A DNA stretch of 15,289 nt, taken from contig CAJTSL010000074.1 of the NCBI GenBank assembly GCA_910578845.1, forward strand, positions 1-15,289, written 5' to 3'. The notes beneath the pieces are model-generated. The model searched no databases and was not told where the DNA came from. It saw nothing but the letters and a program-made list of their open reading frames with translations. This document shows positions 1 through 6,478 of this stretch, in pieces. Numbering within the stretch: the stretch's first letter is position 1; each line of letters begins with the position of its first letter. A program made the position numbers and the translations under genes. This stretch comes from an uncultured Lachnospiraceae bacterium. Lineage in GTDB: Bacteria; Bacillota; Clostridia; Lachnospirales; Lachnospiraceae.

Positions 1-121
1 ATCTAATATATAAACAAGTGTGAAGGGGACCTCATTTAGAGGAATTTTAAAGATTTCTCTGCTATCATATGACGAAAAGAAGTATGGCAGTACAGGTTGA
101 GGTACTAAAGAGGGGAAGCAA

Positions 122-361
122 GTGGGACAGGTGCAGAGAAGAGAACAGCAGGATATCGAACTTTGGGAATTGTATGAAGAGGAAGAGCGGACAGCCGAAC
201 GGACAGGAACGCGCAGGAGCGGAAGGAAGAGAGCCGGCGCGCAGCCGGGCATGGAAACCGCAGTGCAGGCAGATATGGAAATGACGGAGAGCGAAGCCGT
301 GAAAGAAGATCCGCCAATGAAGGCAGGCGGCCGCAGGGCAGAACCGGCAGCGGCAATATAA
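122..361 (+). CDS. Small charged protein of unknown function, upstream of amidase
   Basis: A 79-residue, strongly hydrophilic protein with no membrane segment and no recognised domain. It is rich in Glu, Arg, Gln and Ala: an acidic N-terminal stretch (IELWELYEEEE) precedes a basic middle with several Arg-rich pairs. The start chosen is a GTG at 122, because AGAGGGGA lies about six bases upstream and an in-frame stop at 98-100 rules out a longer form. It ends 11 bp before the amidase start and is probably cotranscribed with it. High GC and low complexity weaken coding confidence, but the ribosome site and tight spacing favour a real gene. It could be an accessory or cytoplasmic partner of the amidase; that is inference from position only. 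Confidence 0.5.
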   Translation: MGQVQRREQQDIELWELYEEEERTAERTGTRRSGRKRAGAQPGMETAVQADMEMTESEAVKEDPPMKAGGRRAEPAAAI

Positions 362-372
362 GGCTGTATGAG

Positions 373-1263
373 ATGGAAGGAAACAGACGACCGTCCAATG
401 GCAAAAGGCAGCAGGAGAATCCGTCAAGGCAGCGTCGGCCGGCCAGAGCAGCCGGCGCTTCACAGATCAACTATATCCAGCCTTATCCGGCGCAAAGAAC
501 CCGCAGGGCAGAACCGGAATCCGTATACAGGGGTAACGCACGTCCGGTACAGTCCATCAGACGGCGGCGTGCGAGACGCAGGAGAGAATTTCTGTGCAAG
601 GCGGTCATTGTGCTGTTTGTGGTGGCATGTCTGGCGATGATCTATACGATCACCGGCCGGATTTATCAGATGGTGCACAGGAATACGGAGGAGAAACCGC
701 TTCCGGTGATGTCAGAGCAGTCGTTTGACGATTTGGAAATCACGAAGGATGGGATTGCGCCGCCGAAGATCGTACAGGACTTTCTGGAGATCAATGAGTA
801 TTCCCGACCGGGAGACAAGCTGGGCACGATCAACAATATCTTCGTGCACTATACGGCGAATCCCGGCACCTCTGCGGCACAGAACCGGAGTTACTTCGCG
901 AATCTGGCGGAGACACACGAGCGGTCGGACAGCGCCCATCTGATCATTGGCTATGAGGGGGAACTGATACAGTGCATACCCTTTGACGAACAGGCTTATG
1001 CGGTGATGACGCGCAATGAAGATTCCCTGTCGATCGAGTGCTGCTATCTGTCAGATGACGGTTCTTTTACACAGGAAACCTATGATACACTGATACATAC
1101 ACTGGCATGGCTGATTGATAAGTATGATCTGACGACGGCGGATATTCTGCGGCATTACGACTGCGGCGGAAAGCTCTGCCCCCTGTACTATGCGGAGAAT
1201 GAAAGTGCGTGGGATCAACTGCGGCAGGATGTAGAGATGTATCTGGCACAATCCGGAAAGTGA
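373..1263 (+). CDS. Membrane-anchored N-acetylmuramoyl-L-alanine amidase (Amidase_2/PGRP fold)
   Basis: A 296-residue predicted peptidoglycan hydrolase that cleaves the bond between N-acetylmuramic acid and the L-alanine of the stem peptide. Residues 1-75 are a basic, Arg-rich cytoplasmic tail. Residues 76-98 form one membrane segment, and the catalytic domain (about 150-290) lies outside the membrane. Zinc-site residues are visible: H159 in FVHYTA, then H261, K267 and C269 in ILRHYDCGGKLCP. The +6 and +8 spacing of K and C after this His matches the H122/K128/C130 pattern known for T7 lysozyme. SAHLIIGYEGE is the expected central strand. No cell-wall-binding repeats or SH3 domains are present, so this is a compact anchored enzyme. 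It follows the 79-residue gene by 11 bp. The start is ATG 373; no strong ribosome site is seen, which suggests translational coupling. Confidence 0.9.
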   Translation: MEGNRRPSNGKRQQENPSRQRRPARAAGASQINYIQPYPAQRTRRAEPESVYRGNARPVQSIRRRRARRRREFLCKAVIVLFVVACLAMIYTITGRIYQMVHRNTEEKPLPVMSEQSFDDLEITKDGIAPPKIVQDFLEINEYSRPGDKLGTINNIFVHYTANPGTSAAQNRSYFANLAETHERSDSAHLIIGYEGELIQCIPFDEQAYAVMTRNEDSLSIECCYLSDDGSFTQETYDTLIHTLAWLIDKYDLTTADILRHYDCGGKLCPLYYAENESAWDQLRQDVEMYLAQSGK

Positions 1264-1380
1264 ACTGCAGAATAAAGAACATAGAAAATCTGAACGTTAA
1301 AATATAAAAGGCGGTTTTTATGCCAATGTCATTTAGATAAGATAACTATAAGGAGTGGAGTATGTAGAGATACATACCCT

Positions 1381-1854
1381 GCTCTTTAAAAACCGGGTGG
1401 CAGCTTCGGCTATGATAAACTCAATTTTACGCTGCTCCCGGTAGTTCTTGCGGGCTTTCTCTGTTTTCTGTGCTTTCAGCCCGTCACGGGCGGGTTTGGT
1501 CTTGATGTACGCCAATAGCTGTTTCTGTAAGTCCTTTTTCTCCCGCAAGGTGCTTTCCACAGCTTTCAGTTCCGCATGGACGTTTGACAACTCTGCACTG
1601 GCGGCGGTAAGGGCGGCTTCTAGTTCTTCCGGGGAAGAAAAGCCGGATTCCTCATAAATGCTTATGGTCACCGCCATTTGCTTCAAGTTGTGCAAGGTCG
1701 CCCATTTCTCGTAGCCTTTCCCCTTGCCCTTGGCTTTCTTGGCGGTTATGTCTACCATGCGTTGTACTCTGTCATTTTTCGGGGTGCTTATGGCGGCTTT
1801 ACCTCGCTGTAAGCGGTCTTTTATTCTTAGCGATTTCCTTCGTCTGATTCCACA
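1381..1854 (-). pseudogene. C-terminal remnant of a conjugative relaxase/mobilization protein
   Basis: The frame spells a piece of the C-terminal region of clostridial integrative-element relaxases. It contains RMVDITAKKAKGKGKGYEKW followed by ATLHNLKQMAVTISIYEESG, a Glu/Lys-rich coiled-coil-like stretch, and REQRKIEFIIAEAATRFLK. The N-terminal nuclease domain with the catalytic Tyr and HxH metal motif is absent. The open frame nominally runs from 1980 to 1333, but its first 42 codons lie inside the Xre regulator gene on the same strand, and the last 15 codons no longer look like a relaxase. The start is therefore an artefact and both ends are truncated. No other transfer genes (coupling protein, type IV secretion, integrase) are in the window. 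This is a scar of a conjugative or mobilizable element. Confidence 0.75.
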
Positions 1855-1858
1855 CAAA

Positions 1859-2065
1859 TCACTTGAAAACAAATATTTCTTCAATCGGTGCTTCAACAAC
1901 TCTTGAAATATCAATCGCCAATTTAAGTGAGGGATTGTATTGTGCCTTTTCCAGCCGCATAATTGTTTCTCGCCGCACACCCACTTGTGCCGCTAACTGC
2001 TCTTGCGTCAAATCCTTTAATAGCCTATATTTTTTTAATCTACATTCAAAATCCGGCACACTCAT
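1859..2065 (-). CDS. Xre-family helix-turn-helix transcriptional regulator
   Basis: A 68-residue DNA-binding protein made almost entirely of one helix-turn-helix domain of the small YozG/Xre type. The core runs LTQEQLAAQVGVRRETI then MRLEKAQYNPSLKLAIDIS, with the family ending EAPIEEIFVF. It has no sensor or oligomerisation domain. Its ATG overlaps the stop of the upstream DUF3796 gene by four bases (2062-2065), so the two are translationally coupled. It probably binds the repeated half-sites around the promoter at 2771-2799 and so represses its own operon; this is inferred from position, and small Xre regulators commonly autorepress. Its 3' end abuts the relaxase remnant. Confidence 0.92.
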   Translation of the reverse strand: MSVPDFECRLKKYRLLKDLTQEQLAAQVGVRRETIMRLEKAQYNPSLKLAIDISRVVEAPIEEIFVFK

Positions 2066-2727
2066 TCCTCGCTTTCATCAAACTGTTCATCGTTGTCATA
2101 ATGGTATAGCAGATATTCGCTAAGGAATATTTCAAGTGCTAAGGAAAGAGCTACGACAATAACAAAAGCAATTAGGGTATATTCAAGGCTATCCATGAGC
2201 TTTCCCTGTCCCAGAATGAGTATTGCAAGAAAAATAATGGACAGAGAAGTTTTGTTCGCTACGCTTTGCGCTTTCATTTTGTTTTCTTTGTATCGTTCAT
2301 CTATAAAAGTATTTGACATTTTTCCCTCATAGAAAAATCCGAAAAAGCCAAAAAACAGGAAAAATACAAATGGAAATATTGTTTTGTCAACGCTATAAGT
2401 CCAAAATCCTAAAAATCCGGCAAATCCTAATAAACCTAAAAATCCCAGTTTGGGATTTATAATTCTGGTGGATTGCAAGGTTAATTCCCTACGCCTGTTT
2501 GTCATGATATATCTCAAAAGCAGTACAACAAGATACACAACATACAAGGCAAAAAATACGCCGGAAATAATCATAGGCAGGTCTTGTGCTCTGAAAACAT
2601 ATTCAGATAAATCCATAGGCGCAATAAATCTTGAATTGTTATATGCCATCGTGTACCATGAAGATATTGCTACAAGCAGAGCGCATATCACGCCTAGGCA
2701 AATTGTGAGTTTCGTTCTTTTCTTCAT
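2062..2727 (-). CDS. DUF3796 family membrane protein
   Basis: A 221-residue integral membrane protein with about six hydrophobic segments (roughly 8-28, 50-72, 94-110, 113-133, 163-180, 183-205) and an acidic C-terminal tail. The diagnostic stretch is NPKLGFLGLLGFAGFLGFW followed by FFGFFGFFYEGKMSNTFIDE, the Gly/Phe-Leu repeat typical of DUF3796. The function of this family is not established. The start is ATG 2727, with GGAGG about seven bases upstream; a longer open frame begins at 2847 but would run through the operator and promoter. It is the first gene of an operon with the overlapping Xre regulator. Pairing of a membrane protein with a small Xre regulator under a strong promoter suggests a stress or immunity role, which is speculative. 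Confidence 0.85.
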   Translation of the reverse strand: MKKRTKLTICLGVICALLVAISSWYTMAYNNSRFIAPMDLSEYVFRAQDLPMIISGVFFALYVVYLVVLLLRYIMTNRRRELTLQSTRIINPKLGFLGLLGFAGFLGFWTYSVDKTIFPFVFFLFFGFFGFFYEGKMSNTFIDERYKENKMKAQSVANKTSLSIIFLAILILGQGKLMDSLEYTLIAFVIVVALSLALEIFLSEYLLYHYDNDEQFDESEE

Positions 2728-2740
2728 AATGGTTTCCTCC

Positions 2741-2825
2741 AAAGTGATATATTTGTCGCTTAACAAGATAAATATATCACTTTGCAAGCTGGCTGTCAAT
2801 AGAAAAGATACAAATACATCACTTT
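2741..2825 (-). promoter_or_regulatory. Three-copy operator half-site around the DUF3796/Xre promoter
   Basis: Three near-identical half-sites are visible. AAAGTGATATATTTGTC at 2741-2757 and its inverted partner GATAAATATATCACTTT at 2767-2783 match at 16 of 17 bases. A third copy, AAATACATCACTTT at 2812-2825, has the same orientation as the second and differs from it at one of 14 bases. Copies two and three are 42 bp apart, about four helical turns. Copy two covers the -10 box, copy one lies at the start of the transcript and copy three is upstream of -35. This is the layout of a repressor operator, presumably for the Xre protein of the same operon. Confidence 0.75.
2771..2799 (-). promoter_or_regulatory. 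Sigma-A promoter of the DUF3796/Xre operon
   Basis: On the minus strand a perfect -35 TTGACA (plus-strand 2794-2799) is followed after exactly 17 bases by TATATT (2771-2776), one base from consensus. It lies about 45-70 bp before the DUF3796 start codon at 2727 and is embedded in the three operator half-sites. Confidence 0.85.
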
Positions 2826-2845
2826 TACAAAATACTAAGAATGAC

Positions 2846-2881
2846 AAAAGCTGATATAGTAAAATCTCTACATCAGCTTTT
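2846..2881 (-). terminator. Hairpin terminator after the 210-residue gene (possibly bidirectional)
   Basis: Arms AAAAGCTGATATAG (2846-2859) and CTACATCAGCTTTT (2868-2881) pair at 13 of 14 positions around an 8-base loop. The stem has A4 on one side and T4 on the other, so it can act in either direction. On the minus strand it lies 59 bp after the end of the gene at 2941-3573 and just before the promoter of the DUF3796 operon, which it would insulate. Confidence 0.7.
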
Positions 2882-2940
2882 CGTATTAGTCTGTGTTTCG
2901 GAAATAGTGGCTGCCGTCTATCAAATTCTTGAGTGTTACT

Positions 2941-3573
2941 TTACCGCACATGAGCATTGCCCCACCGGATGTCATATGCTACATTCCCCTGGCTATCCAT
3001 CTCCCCATTGGCACCATACTTGGCAATCGTATTCATAGCGTCCATGAATAAGCCTGCCTTGTCGGCATCCATCTTCTCCGCCAGGTATTTCGCCTCTTCT
3101 ATCCCTACTGCGATAAGCGCCAGCCGCTCTTTTTCCGACAGTTCTCCTACATTGTGCGGGAGAAAGTTATTCTCAATAATAGAATAAGCAGCTTCAATGG
3201 TATTCATATGGGCGCCTTGCAAGCTCTTTTCTAATTTTTCGTTTGTCTGCATATTCCCGATGATACGGTGCAGCCGTGTTGCCGGTTTTAAAGATTCCTG
3301 TAAGAGCTTTGCTTTCTCTTCATCACTTAGGACATGGATGTCAGAGCCATCCGTTTTTAGTTCCTCCATCTTTTTATGGAATTCTTCCATCGCCTCCGCA
3401 GAGACTTCTATTGTCACGCCATCCCCACATTCCTGGAAAAGGTTTATTTGTTCCCCTTTCTCTATCCTGTCCATGTACTTCCTGCTCTTAATGCTTTCCG
3501 TATCATCTTTGGCTAAATGTGCATCGGCATATCCATTGTTACGATAACTATTTCCAACCCCTGCAATCGTCAT
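2941..3573 (-). CDS. Uncharacterised soluble protein (210 residues)
   Basis: A family I do not recognise. The protein is hydrophilic, with no signal peptide and no membrane segment. It begins MTIAGVGNSYRNNGYADAHL and continues as a mostly helical, Glu/Lys-rich protein with helices such as SAEAMEEFHKKMEELK and SEKERLALIAVGIEEAKYL, ending in a short Asn/Gly-rich tail. The start is ATG 3573, preceded by GGGAGG about ten bases upstream; a longer frame to 3705 would overlap the upstream gene and lacks a ribosome site. It follows the 213-residue gene by 85 bp on the same strand and ends before the hairpin at 2846-2881, so the two probably form one operon. The helical composition could suit an adaptor or structural role, but nothing specific is supported. 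Confidence 0.75.
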   Translation of the reverse strand: MTIAGVGNSYRNNGYADAHLAKDDTESIKSRKYMDRIEKGEQINLFQECGDGVTIEVSAEAMEEFHKKMEELKTDGSDIHVLSDEEKAKLLQESLKPATRLHRIIGNMQTNEKLEKSLQGAHMNTIEAAYSIIENNFLPHNVGELSEKERLALIAVGIEEAKYLAEKMDADKAGLFMDAMNTIAKYGANGEMDSQGNVAYDIRWGNAHVR

Positions 3574-3658
3574 CCTCGTATCCTCCCTCATAAGATTATT
3601 ACTACGCTTTTTGCTACCTAACTTGCTCCCTGCTTGGCCCCACTGGCAGAACGGATCG

Positions 3659-4300
3659 CTAGGAAGCCAACATTGCCAACAGGCAATGGTATCTTTCTGT
3701 CTCATTTCTTATATCTTCAGCAGTGACGCCATAGTAGGAATAGATCCGTTTACACTGCTTTTTTAATTGCTTCATGCTTTTCTTATTCCCACTATAAGAG
3801 ATGCCGATTTCATTGCCTGTCATCTCTATTGCTATCTGCATGTTACCGTTATCGGGGAATGTAATCTCATACAGATGAAAATCTATTGGGAAAATATCGT
3901 CCGGAACCGCTTCGGCTCTCTTACTGCGCAGTGCAATCTGATCAAAGAATTCCTGTACGGAATCTGCCTCATGCCTGGGCGGCGTTATTTCAGATAGTTC
4001 GCCCAACAAATCTGGACGGTAGCGCATAATACGGGCTTCCTTAATGCTTCTTCTCTGTTCCAGATATATCCTGGATTGCTGTGAGACCTCCACCGCACCG
4101 TATTCCTGTTCTATAAACTTGACGACTTCATCTAATGTGTGATGGCTGGCCGTAAGCCTCTTTTTTATCCTGTCCTGTTTTCTTTTCCGGAAGTAATTTT
4201 GTATACGTGTCTTTATTTTTCTTTTACCATCTTTACCTACTATAAAAAAACTGGTAGGCCCGTCCGCACTGCTTATGACAGATATATTTCTTGCATGCAT
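3659..4300 (-). CDS. Uncharacterised protein with N-terminal ADGPTS motif (213 residues)
   Basis: A soluble, basic protein of unknown function. Residues 6-22 read ISVISSADGPTSFFIVG. This resembles the GGADGPTS(I/F) segment of the membrane beta subunits of sodium-pumping decarboxylases (OadB/MmdB/GcdB), and similar N-termini recur in small clostridial proteins. The multi-helix membrane domain of those subunits is absent. After the motif come a Lys/Arg-rich linker (about 24-50), a helical region with IKEARIMRYRPDLLGEL, and a C-terminal alpha/beta region with YEITFPDNGNMQIAIEM. The start is ATG 4300, with AAGGGGG about ten bases upstream, and an extended -10 promoter lies 31 bp before it. It is followed after 85 bp by the 210-residue gene. 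Both may be parts of one unknown system. Confidence 0.75.
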   Translation of the reverse strand: MHARNISVISSADGPTSFFIVGKDGKRKIKTRIQNYFRKRKQDRIKKRLTASHHTLDEVVKFIEQEYGAVEVSQQSRIYLEQRRSIKEARIMRYRPDLLGELSEITPPRHEADSVQEFFDQIALRSKRAEAVPDDIFPIDFHLYEITFPDNGNMQIAIEMTGNEIGISYSGNKKSMKQLKKQCKRIYSYYGVTAEDIRNETERYHCLLAMLAS

Positions 4301-4330
4301 GCCAAAAGCCCCCTTTTGTTCTTCTTTATC

Positions 4331-4359
4331 ATTATAACAGGAAAAACCTCCCTATCCAA
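4331..4359 (-). promoter_or_regulatory. Extended -10 promoter for the ADGPTS-protein operon
   Basis: The minus strand reads TGTTATAAT, a perfect -10 TATAAT (plus 4331-4336) with the extended TGn element. A weak -35 TTGGAT (4354-4359) sits at 17-base spacing. The predicted transcript starts about 20-25 bases before the ATG at 4300. Confidence 0.65.
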
Positions 4360-4442
4360 CCAAAACTTGCTATTGTCATAGGCATTTTGTATTGACATGA
4401 ACGGTATTAGGCGAAGACGACAGCCCTTCCTAATCCGCCTGT

Positions 4443-5450
4443 TCAAACGATTACTGCTAAAGCCATAACGCCGACGATAAGCGCATGCCTTTTCCAGGTA
4501 AGTTGCAGATATCCGGCAAACTCGCGCAGCAGCGCATTCAAAGTAAAATACCATTTAGTTTTGGAGCCAAATCCGCTACACTTTATCCCCAGCTTCTTAG
4601 CCAAAATCAACGCCCGGAATACATGATAAGCAGTTGTGACAACGATGATCTTTGGGTCTGGCTTCTCCATCAGTTCTTTTGAAAAAAGCAGGTTCTCTTT
4701 TGTCGAAGCAGACTTTTGCTCTAGAATAATCCGTCTTTCATCCACACCTTTTTCGATCGCGTATTTCGCCATAGCCACGCTTTCCGGCATATCCTCTCCC
4801 GTCCCCTGTCCGCCAGACATGATCAATGCCGCATCGGGATTATGCCGCAAAAGTTCCATCCCCTTTTCAATCCGGGCCGCCAGCAGTGGCGTGACTCTCT
4901 CCCCAAGGAGGCCGGCGCCAAGTACGACAATGTAATCCGCTTTTCTTTTCTTTCTCCAATGGATGAGATTAAGAATTGCCGAAAAAGAATATATTGCCAT
5001 CAAGGACAAGACATAGGCTACGCAGATGCTAATGATCGTATAGAGCTTGGTGCCAAACGTTTTCTTCTCCAACGCCCCAATCGTCGGCCAAATAGTCAGG
5101 TATCCAAGCAGCAACACCGAAAACAGCACTGATAATAGATTCGGTAATTTTATCCCCTCATGTTTGATCATTTTGATTCCTTCTACCAAGAATACAAGGA
5201 TGAGCAGCCCTGGGAAAGCGAGCATGACGCAGATAGCCATTATGACCAAAACAGCCAGGACGCCAATCCATACATCATGTGAAGCCAGCCATTCATAATA
5301 TTGTGAAATCAGGAAGAAGAGAAAAAGCATGAAACATAGCATCGTCTGGAAAAAAGCGGCTCCGCTCCAAAGCGTTCTGGGATCCCGTATCATAATCCCC
5401 CCGAAAATGCATAATGAAATTAAAAATATAAGGAATGAAATCTGGCTCAT
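4443..5450 (-). CDS. YdcF/SanA family (DUF218) membrane protein
   Basis: A 335-residue protein with an N-terminal block of about five membrane helices (roughly 1-50, 60-92, 102-122, 136-163), a DUF218 domain (about 171-320) and a C-terminal hydrophobic helix (323-335). DUF218 hallmarks are present in order: YIVVLGAGLLGERVTPLL, LIMSGGQGTGEDMPESVAM, ILEQKSASTKENLLFS and VTTAYHVFRA. Members of this family (SanA, ElyC, YdcF) are linked to envelope integrity and to handling of lipid-carrier intermediates; the exact reaction is unsettled. The long multi-helix N-terminus is typical of Gram-positive members. The start is ATG 5450 with AGGAAAGGA upstream. It begins 18 bp after the EamA gene and is almost certainly in the same operon. 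Confidence 0.9.
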   Translation of the reverse strand: MSQISFLIFLISLCIFGGIMIRDPRTLWSGAAFFQTMLCFMLFLFFLISQYYEWLASHDVWIGVLAVLVIMAICVMLAFPGLLILVFLVEGIKMIKHEGIKLPNLLSVLFSVLLLGYLTIWPTIGALEKKTFGTKLYTIISICVAYVLSLMAIYSFSAILNLIHWRKKRKADYIVVLGAGLLGERVTPLLAARIEKGMELLRHNPDAALIMSGGQGTGEDMPESVAMAKYAIEKGVDERRIILEQKSASTKENLLFSKELMEKPDPKIIVVTTAYHVFRALILAKKLGIKCSGFGSKTKWYFTLNALLREFAGYLQLTWKRHALIVGVMALAVIV

Positions 5451-5468
5451 CGTTACACTGTTCCTTTC

Positions 5469-5882
5469 CTATAATACCATAAAAAGCGTCCCTGCCCCGA
5501 TCAATATGCAACCGATAATTGATTTCACGCTAAACTGTTCATGTAAGAATACAAATGCAAGCACCAAAGTGATCACAACGCTTAGCTTATCAACCGGAAC
5601 TACCTTTGATGCTTCTCCTATCTGCAATGCCCTATAGTAGCAAAGCCATGATGCGCCAGTTGCCAAACCGGAAAGGATCAGGAATACCCAGCTCTTACGG
5701 CTTATGGACATGATCCCGTTCCCGGTATGCGTCAGAAAGACCATCCCCCACGCCATAACCACTACCACGATTGTCCTAATAGCTGTCGCAAGATTGGAAT
5801 TCACCCCATCAATGCCTATCTTAGCCAAGATCGATGTAAGCGCCGCAAAAACAGCAGATAAAATTGCAAAAACAAACCACAT
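5469..5882 (-). CDS. EamA/DMT superfamily small membrane transporter
   Basis: A 137-residue, highly hydrophobic protein with five predicted membrane helices, the size of the single-domain EamA proteins that act as dimers. Typical features are the N-terminal FAILSAVFAALTSILAKIGI, the GASWLCYYRALQIGEAS motif and the closing GCILIGAGTLFMVL. Drug/metabolite transporter relatives export or import small metabolites; the substrate cannot be inferred. The start is ATG 5882, preceded by GGGGGAA about nine bases upstream. It is the first gene of a pair with the DUF218 protein downstream. No clear promoter was found in the roughly 90 bp between it and the terminator at 5975-6015, so its transcription start is undefined. 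Confidence 0.9.
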   Translation of the reverse strand: MWFVFAILSAVFAALTSILAKIGIDGVNSNLATAIRTIVVVVMAWGMVFLTHTGNGIMSISRKSWVFLILSGLATGASWLCYYRALQIGEASKVVPVDKLSVVITLVLAFVFLHEQFSVKSIIGCILIGAGTLFMVL

Positions 5883-5974
5883 CTAACATATTCCCCCATT
5901 CTTTCCTAATGCCTAATAATTTTCTTCTCCAAAATCTTCATTTCTAATCATTTATAAATAATCTTACTAAGAAA

Positions 5975-6015
5975 AATAGGCAGGCGGCTCATCCCTTATG
6001 CCAACACTGCCTATT
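5975..6015 (-). terminator. Intrinsic terminator after the lipoprotein remnant
   Basis: Perfect 9-bp arms AATAGGCAG (5975-5983) and CTGCCTATT (6007-6015) enclose a 23-base region with a possible inner GGC/GCC pairing. On the minus strand the stem is followed directly by a T-rich run (CTGCCTATTTTTC). It lies 43 bp after the stop codon at 6059 and separates that region from the EamA/DUF218 pair. Confidence 0.75.
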
Positions 6016-6058
6016 GTGCTCTTCATTCTCTTCTATGCTATCTTTGCTATCTTCATTT

Positions 6059-6448
6059 TTACATGAAATCCATCAGGATATCATCGATCTCATTCCACTC
6101 CTCTGATCCGATGACACCGTTATCCAGATCCACATCATAGGTCATTACGACCGGTTCCCTGAAAGAAGTTTGGTCTACCCAAGGCTTTATCGCATCCAGC
6201 ATGCCTTGTGCATACTCATCGCCACTGACGCCGCTATCGGCTACTGCCTGCGCATCCTCTAGAATGATATCTAAGAAATCTACCGGATACATTGTGATCT
6301 CAAAGCTGCCGTATGTTGCGCCGTCTGCAAGGTCAACAACAGGGGCATCCCATTTGACTTTTGCAAGAATATCACGGGAAATCTCATAGAATCCTTCTGC
6401 AATTTCATCACCGACCGTCTCATAATCAATATCAAGATAATAAGCGTA
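6059..6448 (-). pseudogene. Beheaded C-terminal fragment of a clostridial lipoprotein
   Basis: A frame of about 129 codons is open from just after a stop at 6449-6451 down to the stop at 6059, but the first ATG is only at 6292 (giving 77 residues). The frame upstream of that ATG still looks coding: YYLDIDYETVGDEIAEGFYE, then WDAPVVDLADGATYGSFEIT. The whole resembles the C-terminal half of small clostridial lipoproteins, with an ion-poor alpha/beta repeat and the acidic ending DVDLDNGVIGSEEW. No signal peptide, no lipobox Cys and no good ribosome site before 6292 are present. The N-terminal part was probably lost by a deletion that joined it to the end of the solute-binding lipoprotein gene. 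A short product from 6292 cannot be excluded, because a consensus promoter lies directly upstream. Confidence 0.6.
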
Positions 6449-6476
6449 TTATATCTTCTTCACAGGTTATTGTCAA
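6448..6476 (-). promoter_or_regulatory. Perfect consensus sigma-A promoter facing the lipoprotein remnant
   Basis: The minus strand carries TTGACA (plus 6471-6476), exactly 17 bases, then TATAAT (6448-6453). Both hexamers and the spacer are consensus. The -35 box begins three bases beyond the stop codon of the solute-binding lipoprotein gene (6479-6481). Transcription would start near 6441 and read into the open frame of the beheaded lipoprotein. Confidence 0.7.
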
Positions 6477-6478
6477 AT

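Noticed and set aside
69..284. 71-residue plus-strand frame overlapping the small charged gene
   Set aside because: Overlaps the 122-361 frame, lacks a ribosome site and has no recognisable features. The 122 start has a better ribosome site.
1264..1380. Ribosome-site-like AAGGAG followed by ATG TAG near 1350-1365, and an A/T-only hairpin near 1305-1325
   Set aside because: The ATG is followed at once by a stop, and the stem contains only A/T pairs; nothing firm is present in this gap.
4406..4434. Imperfect hairpin just after the DUF218 gene (ATTAGGCGAAG / CTTCCTAAT)
   Set aside because: One bulge and no T-tract on the minus strand; not convincing as an intrinsic terminator.
4273..4554. 93-residue minus-strand frame overlapping the DUF218 gene end and the downstream promoter
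   Set aside because: It runs across the extended -10 promoter and both neighbouring genes in another frame; the Cys/Arg-rich composition is not protein-like.
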